Source: Adenophora triphylla var. japonica (lineage: Eukaryota; Streptophyta; Magnoliopsida; Asterales; Campanulaceae). From it: 64,000 nucleotides of DNA. A program made the position numbers and the translations under genes. Positions 56,639 to 64,000 of the stretch are shown piece after piece; within the stretch, counting starts at the first letter, position 1, and the number at the start of each line of letters is the position of its first letter. The DNA lies in NCBI GenBank assembly GCA_022495995.1, contig JAFEMH010000929.1, positions 372,001 to 436,000 on the forward strand, read 5' to 3'. The notes beneath the pieces are model-generated. The model was not told where the DNA came from. It worked only from the letters and a program-made list of their open reading frames with translations, and made no database searches.

Positions 56639-57348
56639 TGTTGGAATATTGGGTAAATATTAGGGTGAATTGAAAAGTCAAAGGGTTTAAAATTCAAAAG
56701 ACACGACAGTTCAAATTCTGTGAACTGCTCGATCGAGCAAGGCATAAGCCTCGGCCGAGCATGACTATCCAGAAACAAGCATCCTCTGTTGGCCTCTGCT
56801 CGGGCGAGTCACTAATGTGCTCGGCCGAGCAACTAGCATGTGCTCGAGCGAGGCACCAATGGTGCTCGGCCGAGCAGTTGCTGTCCGTTCAGATTAAAGT
56901 CTGAACAGGTGCCAGCTTGAAGGGTTGTGACTTTTGTGAAACAGTCACAACTGATCTGGCTTAATCTACCCTATATATATAGACCCCTATTCCTTCATTC
57001 AGTCATCAAGTAATCCAACCAAGTTGTTATCAAATCAAACACAAGAATTCAATTCTCTCTCTCCCTCATTCAAAGTGTTCTTGATTCGTTCAAAGAGTTC
57101 GTTCATTCCTTCTTCAAAGTTCGAAGACTAAGAGCAAGTCTGATTTTTGGTTCACCCGTCAAGGTTAGTTAAAGTGCACACTAACTCTTGATAAAAAGCG
57201 TTGTATCTTGGGAGACATTCGTCAATCGGTCCGTTTGCACAATTACGGAGGCGAAATATTGTCTTAAGGAGATTTGCTTCGGCATACCTCGCTTTATCTC
57301 CTTCATCTGATTTTTGTATTGAAGATATCTAAACATATACTTACAACA
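56639..57348 (+). repeat. 5' LTR of copia E
   Basis: U3 carries a cluster of GCTCGGCCGAGC-type palindromes (about 56727-56880). A CTATATATATAG TATA box lies at about 56971-56982, so transcription should start near 57005. The word GAAATATTGTCTTAAG (57253-57268) is complementary to the sequence just after the LTR. Confidence 0.95.
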
Positions 57349-57439
57349 ATCTTAAGACAATATTTCAGGTATTTGTTTTGAATTTTATCTTCTCTACTTC
57401 ATCTTTTTCTTATTGGATTTTCTGTTTTCGTAACAGAAA

Positions 57440-58310
57440 ATGGCTAATGAAAATGACTCCGTTAGTAGTGAGACTATTGCAACGAATACTAATGCAATAG
57501 GGAGTACTTCAACTGCTAATCAACTCATGATGTCACCGCCCTCGCAGTACGAGAAATCGGAGAAGTTCAATGGGGCTGATTTCAAACGTTGGCAACAGAA
57601 AATGTTGTTCTATCTCACAACGCTTGGACTAGTAAAGTTCTTACGGGAAGAATGTCCCGTAGCGGCTGAAGGTGTAGTAGACAAGGCTACACAAATGGCT
57701 ATTGATGCATGAAAACATGCTGATTATCTATGTCGGAACTACATCTTGAATGGACTAGACAACACATTGTATAATGTGTACTACTCCATTCAAACTGCAA
57801 AAGGACTTTGGGATTCTCTCGACAAGAAATACAAAATCGAAGATGCTGGAACAAAGAAGTTCTTTGTTGCAAAGTTTTTGAATTTTAAAATGAATGATTC
57901 TAAAACTGTAATGAATCAGGTCGAAGAGATGCAAGTCCTATTGCATAACCTTGAAGCCGAAGGGATGCAATTGAGTGAATCCTTCCAAATTGCATGTATG
58001 ATTGAGAAGTTACCTCCTTCATGGAGAGATTTCAAAAACTATCTCAAGCACAAGCGAAAGGAGATGTCAATGGAAGATTTGCTTGTTCGTCTTCGCATTG
58101 AAGAAGACAATCGTAGTGCCGAAAAGAGAGCCAATGCACGAAACATGGAAGCAAAGGCTAACATGGTGGAAGAATCCCGACCCAAGAACAACAAAAAGAA
58201 GCATGATGACTCTTCTAAGAAGAAGTCAAGTAATGGCAGCAACAAACGCTTCAAGTTCAAAGGGGACTGCTACAATTGTGAAAAAAATGGTCATCGGGCA
58301 AAGGATTGTC
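57440..58310 (+). pseudogene. Gag of copia E (one premature stop)
   Basis: ATG 57440 (MANENDSVSSETIATNTNAI) opens a copia Gag with KFNGADFKRWQQKMLFYL. A TGA at 57710-57712 stands where related proteins have Trp, and the frame then continues: YILNGLDNTLYNVYYSIQTA, LLHNLEAEGMQLSESFQIAC, LPPSWRDFKNYLKHKRKEM. A basic linker leads to the zinc knuckle CYNCEKNGHRAKDC (about 58267-58308). Full-length Gag cannot be made without readthrough. The same frame continues into protease. Confidence 0.9.
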
Positions 58311-59659
58311 GAAGCAAGAAGAAGAAGCCTCCCCAAGCAAACATGGCTGAAATAGATACTCTATCTGCGGGTGTCTCAGAAGTAAGTATGTCTGCCGTTG
58401 TGTGTGAAGCCAACTTGGTGTCAAACATCAAGGATTGGTGGGTGGACACCGGAGCCACTCGTCACATATGTGCCGACAAAAGCTTGTTCGCAGAATACAA
58501 GAAGATGGAACGTGAAGATATTCTCTATATGGGAATTTCTGCAACTTCCAAGATTGAAGGCATTGGGAAGGTGATCTTTAAGTTCATATCGGAAAATGAG
58601 CTTACTCTCAACGATGTGATGCATATACCCGACATAAGAAAGAATTTAATTTTTGGTTCTTTACTTGGTAAGAAAGGCTTCAAAATTGTATTTGAATCTG
58701 ATAAGTTTGTACTTTCTAAGGGAGGTATGTATGTTGGAAAGGGATACTTGCTAGATGGCCTATTTAAGGCAAATGCTGTTGTAGTGGACAAGAAATTCAC
58801 ATATTTGTACCCTCAAGTGATAAATAAAATTGACAATTCTATTTACTTGTGCGAGTCTTCTAATTTATGGCATGGTCATTTAGGACATGTGAATCGTGCT
58901 TCTTTGAGAAAGCTTGTTGGTTTAGGACTAATTCCAAAACTTGATTCAATGAAAGGTCACAAATGCGAAGTTTGTGTTGAAGCAAAGTTTTCAAAGAAAC
59001 CTTTTAAACCAGTTAAAAGGACTAGCCAACTGTTGGGATTAATCCATAGTGATCTATGTGATTTAAAGTTTATCCCAACTCGAGGTGGTAAGAAATACTT
59101 TGTTACTTTTATTGACGATCGAAGTAGATATTGTTATGTCTATTTGCTAAGTAGTAAGGATGAAGCAATGGATGCTTTCATCACTTACAAAACTGAAGTT
59201 GAAAATCAACTTGAAAAGTCAATTAAAGTATTAAGGTCCGATAGGGGTGGTGAATATGAATCAACGAAATCTAGTAACCTATGTTCCAAATTCGGTATCA
59301 TTCATCAAACAACTGCACCCTATATTCTGCAGCAAAATGGTATTGCTGAGAGGAAAAATAGAACTATCAAAGATATGGTTAACTGTATGCTTGAAAGTTC
59401 GGGTTTACCACAAAACTTGTGGGGGAAAGCAGTGTTATCTGCTAACTTTGTGTTGAATAGAATTCCACACAAGAAAACTGGTTTCATACCATATGAATTG
59501 TGGAAAGGAAGAAAGCCTTCCTATAAATTCCTCAAAGTGTGGGGGTGTCTCACAAAGGTTGTCGTTCCACCTCCTAAACGGTCAAAGTTAGGACCTAAAA
59601 CCGTTGATTGTGTATTTATTGGATATGCAATGAATAGCAGTGCGTACAGATTTTCTTAG
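58311..59659 (+). pseudogene. Protease and integrase of copia E
   Basis: Protease with intact WWVDTGATRHIC (58438-58473). GAG-pre-integrase zinc part LWHGHLGHVNRASLRKLVGL with CEVCVEAKFSKKPF. Integrase core with HSDLCDL (first Asp), VLRSDRGGEYES (second Asp) and GIAERKNRT (Glu), all present; C-terminal LWKGRKPSYKFLKVWGC. The frame ends at TAG 59657-59659 because a net +2 insertion near 59645-59660 separates it from RT. The catalytic residues are intact, so this part is little decayed. Confidence 0.9.
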
Positions 59660-61035
59660 TACACAAATCTGAAGTAAATGACATTCATGTCAATACAATA
59701 ATTGAATCTCGTGACGCTGAATTTTTTGAGGACGTGTTCCCTATGAAAAAGGATATTTGTGAAAATACTCCTAAGAGACCACGTGGAAGCACTTCTGAAA
59801 ACAATGAAAATGTTGAACCAAGGAGAAGCAAGATAGCTAAAATTGCTAAAACCTTTGGTCCAAATTTTATCTCTAACTTTATGATTGAAGATGAGCCTCA
59901 ATCATTTAAGGAAGCCATGAACAGCTCTGAATCCACATTCTGGAAAGAAGCTGTAAATAGTGAGATTGAATCCATTTTAAGTAATAACACTTGGCAAGTG
60001 GTTGATCTTCCAAAAGGTTCTAAACCTATAGGATGTAAATGGATTTTCAAAAAGAAATTAAGACCGGATGGTTCCTTGGACAAATACAAGGCTCGTCTTG
60101 TTGCAAAAGGATATCGTCAAATGGAAGGATTTGACTTCTTTGACACATACTCTCCTGTTACAAAAATTACTTCAATTCGAATCTTAATAGCCATTGCAGC
60201 TTTGTATAATCTGCATATACATCAAATGGATGTAAAAACTGCATTTTTGAATGATGATTTGAATGAAAAAATTTACACGGAGCAGCCCGAAGGCTTCAAA
60301 GTAAAAGGACAAGAGCACAAGGTATGCAAACTTGTTAAGTCCTTGTATGGCTTGAAGCAAGCTCCTAAACCATGGCATGAGAAATTTGACAATGTCATGA
60401 TTAGGAATGGTTTTATCACAAATGAATGTGATAAATGTGTATACTCAAAGAAATTTGATAACACATACTCCCTCCGTCCCACCTCACTTAAGAAAACTTT
60501 TCATTTTGGGCGTCCCACTTCACTTAAGAATTCCCAAAATGGAAACCTTAAATCACTATTCTCTCCACTCATTCTCTCTCCTACATTATTTTAATACTCA
60601 CAATACCATTATAATTACTATTCCCTCCACTCATTCTCTCTCCTATTTAATTTTTCACACTCACAACACTTTTTCCACTCATTCTCTCTCCTAATACTAT
60701 AATAATATTCCTTAATTCTCGTGCCATTTCAAAATTTCCTAAGTGGGCTGGGACGGAGAGAGTATGTATTTGTTTGTTTATATGTAGATGACATGCTCAT
60801 ATTTGGTCATGACATTGATGTTATAAATAAAACAAAGAAAATGTTTACCAATAACTTTGATATGAAAGATATGGGTGAAGCCGATGCAATCTTGGGAATG
60901 AAAGTCTCAAGAACCTCCAATGGAATTAGTTTATCTCAAACACATTATGTTGATAAAATGATTGAGAGATTTAATTCTCATGGAATTAAAGAAACTAATA
61001 ATCCATTTCTGCCCCCATATAGTTTTTCATAAGAA
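59660..61035 (+). pseudogene. Reverse transcriptase of copia E, split by a Stowaway
   Basis: Frame 59734-60467 encodes FKEAMNSSESTFWKEAVNSE, NNTWQVVDLPKGSKPIGCKW, IFKKKLRPDGSLDKYKARLV, MDVKTAFLNDDLNEKIYTEQ and LYGLKQAPKPWHEKF. Stowaway S10 (60468-60762) sits within the codons just before the YVDD box; after it comes VFVCLYVDDMLIFG (YVDD about 60781-60792) and KMFTNNFDMKDMGEADAIL. Removing the MITE and one TA restores continuity. The frame is lost again near 61010. Confidence 0.9.
60468..60762. mobile_element. Stowaway MITE S10 in RT of copia E
   Basis: CTCCCTCCGTCCCACCTCAC at left, GGGACGGAGAGAG at right, TA duplicated (60466-60467, 60763-60764). 295 bp with the interior CACTCATTCTCTCTCCTA words, the complement of those in S1-S5. 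Confidence 0.95.
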
Positions 61036-61733
61036 TACTGGGAATGCGAAGCAACAATTAGAGTATTCTCAAATCATTGGAAGCCTAATGTACTTAATGC
61101 AGTGCACAAGGCCGGATATAGCTTATGTTGTAAGTAAGCTAAGTCGTTTTACTAGTAATCCTAATAATGAGCATTGGAATGCATTATTAAGAGTTTTAGG
61201 ATACATAAAATGAACTAGAGAATATTCATTTCACTATAGCAATTATCCCCCAGTAGTTGAAGGATAGTGATGCAAATTGGATATCTGATACAGATGAATC
61301 CAAGTCTACTAGTGGCTATGTATTTACTCTTGGTGGAGGTGCCATATCATGGAAATCTTCTAAGCAAACATATATAGCTCGATCAACGATGGAATCTGAG
61401 TTTATTGATTTAGATAAAGCTGGTGAAGAAGCCGAATGGCTTAGACACTTTTTAGAAGATATTCCTCTATGGCCAAAACCCGTGCCTGCTATATGTATAC
61501 ACTGTGATAATCAAGCAGCTATAGCAAGGGCAGAGAATTTTATATACAACGGCAAATCTCGACACATACGTCGTAGACATAACACCGTTAGACAGTTACT
61601 CTCCAACGGAACGATATCGATTGATTTCGTGCGATCAAAGGATAACCTAGCGGATCCATGTACTAAAGGTTTATCTAAGGAGAGAACAAACTGTGCATCG
61701 GAAGAAATGGGGCTAAAGCCTAAACAAATATAA
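61036..61733 (+). pseudogene. RT end and RNase H of copia E
   Basis: [20 protein letters not shown] and [20 protein letters not shown] (RT end) lie in one frame up to a TGA at 61211. RNase H then begins with [20 protein letters not shown] (Asp); [20 protein letters not shown] carries the Glu and [16 protein letters not shown] the next Asp. It ends [18 protein letters not shown]. The stop at 61732 is the natural pol end. Confidence 0.9.
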
Positions 61734-62314
61734 ATCAACTTGATGGAAATCTAACCTGGCAACTGGAGATCCCACGGACTAGGTTCAATAGAAAAAACAA
61801 GTCATAATTGATTTGAGGGAAGCACTTGAAAGTTTATCTTCATCCCATTTCTATATATGATGCAAAAGTGCTGCCTACAAAATGGTAGAGGTTAAGCTAT
61901 GGCTTTTAATGATGACTATATCTTGTTAAATTAGTACAAGTGGGATAATGTAGGATACTCTTTATAGCACATCACCTATGTTAGTGTGAACATGGCCGGT
62001 TCGTTGAGAATTTTACTTAGGCAAATTCTCTAAAGCACTCGCAGAACCAAAAAAGTTCAGGGCCGAAATAATGAACACAATAGAGAACCAAATCTGATAT
62101 GAGATTTAAATGTGTTTGATCTATTGTTTAATTTTACAATAACGTCTGATAGTTCAATACGTTACGTACACTGATCAGCCAAGTAAGCTCGATAGATTCT
62201 TACTAAAGAAGATTCAAAGTGAAAGCCACCTATCTTGATGCATTTACTTCTCAGCTATGCTCTTCTTCTTCTTCTTTCTTTTCTGTGTCGACTTCTTCCA
62301 TTCATGTGGGGGAT
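61734..62314 (+). other. 3' untranslated region of copia E
   Basis: No frame of interest. It ends in CATGTGGGGGAT, the polypurine tract used to prime plus-strand synthesis next to the right LTR. Confidence 0.7.
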
Positions 62315-63024
62315 TGTTGGAATATTGGGTGAATATTAGGGTGAATTGAAAAGTCAAAGGGTTTAAAATCCAAAAGACACGACAGTTCAAATTCTGTGAA
62401 CTGCTCGGCCGAGCAAGGCATAAGCCTCGGTCGAGCATGACTGTCCAGAAACAAGCATCCTCTGTTGGTCTCTGCTCGGGCGAGTCACTAATGTGCTCGC
62501 CCGAGCAACTAGCCTATGCTCGGGCGAGGCACCAATGGTGCTCGGCCGAGCAGTTGCTGTCCGTTCAGATTAAAGTCTGAACAGGTGCTAGCTTGAAGGG
62601 TTGTGACTTTTGTGAAATAGTCACAACTGATCTGGCTTAATCTACCCTATATATATAGACCCCTATTCCTTCATTCGGTCATCAAGTAATCCAACCAAGT
62701 TGTTATCAAATCAAACACAAGAATTCAATTCTCTCTCTCCCTCGTTCAAAGTGTTCTTAATTCGTTCAAAGAGTTCGTTCATTCCTTCTTCAAAGTTCGA
62801 AGACTAAGAGCAAGTCATATTTTTTGTTCGCCCGTCAAGGTTAGTTAAAGTGCACACTAACTCTTGGTAAAAAGCATTGTATCTTCGGAGACATTCGCCA
62901 ATCGATCTGTTTGCACAATTACGGAGGCGAAATATTGTCTTAAGGAGATTTGCTTCGGCATACCTCGCTTTATCTCCTTCATCTAATTTTCGTATTGAAG
63001 ATATCTAAACATATACTTACAACA
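62315..63024 (+). repeat. 3' LTR of copia E
   Basis: Same length as the left LTR and about 96% identical by eye. The palindrome cluster and the GAAATATTGTCTTAAG word (62929-62944) are conserved. Confidence 0.95.
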
Positions 63025-63029
63025 GTACT

Positions 63030-63412
63030 ATGTTACTCCTCCTTGTTGACTTGTTTTTCTTAGTAAATCTTACCTCTTTCTCACATTTCCTCACCATCTC
63101 CCCTTGCTAAATTTAGAGAGTTACCCAAGTCCAATTAATAAACTAAAGCATGTTAATGGTGCATTGGTTGCAAGAACTCTCTATAAATCATCTCACCTAG
63201 ACAACCTCTAACAAAAAAGATTAACCGTAAACTTCAAACGGAACTCCTGGTCATACCACAATTTTATCTTTTATCTTTTATCTGTTTCCTTACACATCTA
63301 AATAAAGCAAAATCAAATTTTCTCTAGTATAAGTCAAAGTAACTCGACCTTTGCCCCAATCAATTGTGGCTGATAGCTACATCAAAACATTCAACTCAAT
63401 TGTAAAACAGAG
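63030..63412. other. Flank, no gene seen
   Basis: AT-rich sequence without recognisable coding or RNA signals. Confidence 0.5.
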
Positions 63413-63415
63413 TTA

Positions 63416-63680
63416 GGGTCCGCTCCCGAGTTTTTAACTACGAGGAAAGAAAGTGAAGTGAAGGGAGGGGAAGGGAAGGGAGGGGGAGGAAATGGCGTTA
63501 ACATTCATTTCCTCCCAATCCGCTCTCTCACGGGGTGATTGAAAGGGAAGGAAATGAGGCCTCCATTTCCTTCCCTTTCCTCGCTCAAAAAACTCAGGAG
63601 CATGGCCATGGAGGAAATGAGCTCCCATTTCCTCCCTTTTCCTTCACTTTCCCTGCAAAATCAAACTCGGGAGCGGACCC
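63416..63680. mobile_element. Harbinger/Tourist-type MITE
   Basis: Ends GGGTCCGCTCCCGAGTTT and AAACTCGGGAGCGGACCC are perfect 18-bp inverted repeats, flanked by TTA (63413-63415, 63681-63683), the PIF/Harbinger target. The inside is purine-rich on the left (GGGAGGGGAAGGGAAGGG) and pyrimidine-rich on the right, again inverted. Confidence 0.85.
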
Positions 63681-63793
63681 TTAATTCAGATTGAGTTCCA
63701 GAATCTAGAAAAACATAGGGATCAAGCAGAAGACTATACAAAAGCAGTTTAAAGCAAGTTGTGGATATACATATCCACTCTTAATGGGGAAAG

Positions 63794-63796
<3 letters not shown>

Positions 63797-63828
<32 letters not shown>
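63797..63828. repeat. (GA)n microsatellite
   Basis: About 15 GA units. The surrounding 63684-64000 shows no gene. Confidence 0.9.
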
Positions 63829-64000
63829 GAAATTCTTACCTTCTGAAACACAAAAAAGGGGAGATACGTGAAAATTCTTGACTTCTTAAGCATCAATCTT
63901 TAGTTGTGTGAAGATTTGAGAAGAAGAGATCTACGCGAATAAAATGATTAAATATGGAGAAAGTTAACACTGAATTAGCACCACTCCAGTTAGTCTTTAT

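Larger units (their letters stand above)
56639..63024 (+). mobile_element. Ty1/copia retrotransposon 'E', nearly complete but broken
   Basis: LTRs 56639-57348 and 62315-63024 are both 710 bp (TGTTGGAATA to TTACAACA) with about 28 differences by eye; GTACT is duplicated (56634-56638, 63025-63029). Gag, protease, integrase, RT and RNase H follow in copia order on the plus strand. A polypurine tract GTGGGGGAT ends at 62314. There are two nonsense or frame lesions in gag and integrase, a Stowaway in RT, and frame loss before RNase H. No tRNA-type primer site is visible after the left LTR. Confidence 0.95.

Overview
The window looks like a heterochromatic, retrotransposon-dense stretch of a flowering-plant nuclear genome, probably a eudicot; I cannot name the species. 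The evidence is nested plant-type LTR retrotransposons (Ty3/gypsy Athila and Tat lineages, Ty1/copia, and a Cassandra TRIM carrying 5S-rRNA-like sequence) plus Stowaway, hAT, Harbinger and Mutator-type small DNA elements. I found no host protein gene that I can defend.

Layout. (1) About 1-3597: left-truncated Athila-like gypsy element on the minus strand (protease, gag, PBS, LTR). (2) About 3601-16231: Tat element 'A' on the minus strand (LTR 15632-16231), with a degraded gag-pol and an antisense spliced ORF at 3644-6540. It is broken by a solo LTR (7634-9062, TSD TCCAC) and by a head-to-head Cassandra dimer (10992-12228, TSD TATAT). (3) 16232-20980: flanking DNA with five Stowaway MITEs, a GGCTCC-ended MITE and a 10-bp-TSD GC-rich MITE. 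(4) 20981-43530: Tat element 'B' on the plus strand, inserted in a TTA microsatellite (TSD ATTAT). Its left LTR is split by copia element 'C' (21096-29040, TSD TCCTC), and its antisense ORF is split by a solo LTR (37850-39597, TSD GGAGG). (5) 43531-45142: an expanded ATT microsatellite and AT-rich flank with a foldback. (6) 45148-53352: Tat-like element 'D' on the minus strand, with 721-bp LTRs differing at about 3 sites and TSD GATAT. It has gag and an antisense ORF but no pol. (7) 53358-56638: flank with three Stowaways (one nested in another) and a hAT-type element with TSD ATGCCATT. (8) 56639-63024: copia element 'E' on the plus strand (two 710-bp LTRs, TSD GTACT) with a Stowaway inside its RT. 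(9) 63030-64000: flank with a Harbinger-type MITE and a GA microsatellite.

How the parts relate. The three Tat-type elements share one architecture: gag(-pol) on one strand, a repeat-rich spacer, then an intron-containing ORF on the opposite strand. A and B have the Tat-diagnostic second RNase H; D has lost pol, so it can only have moved with enzymes supplied in trans. Its LTR pair is nevertheless the most similar in the window, which makes it the most recent arrival.

Most notable observations: the palindromic Cassandra dimer integrated as one unit; the pol-less but recently moved element D with an RGG/8-residue-repeat Gag tail; the conserved antisense ORF; and a 16-nt perfect complement between the LTR and the primer-binding position of copia E. 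All calls come from reading the sequence; no database search was done.
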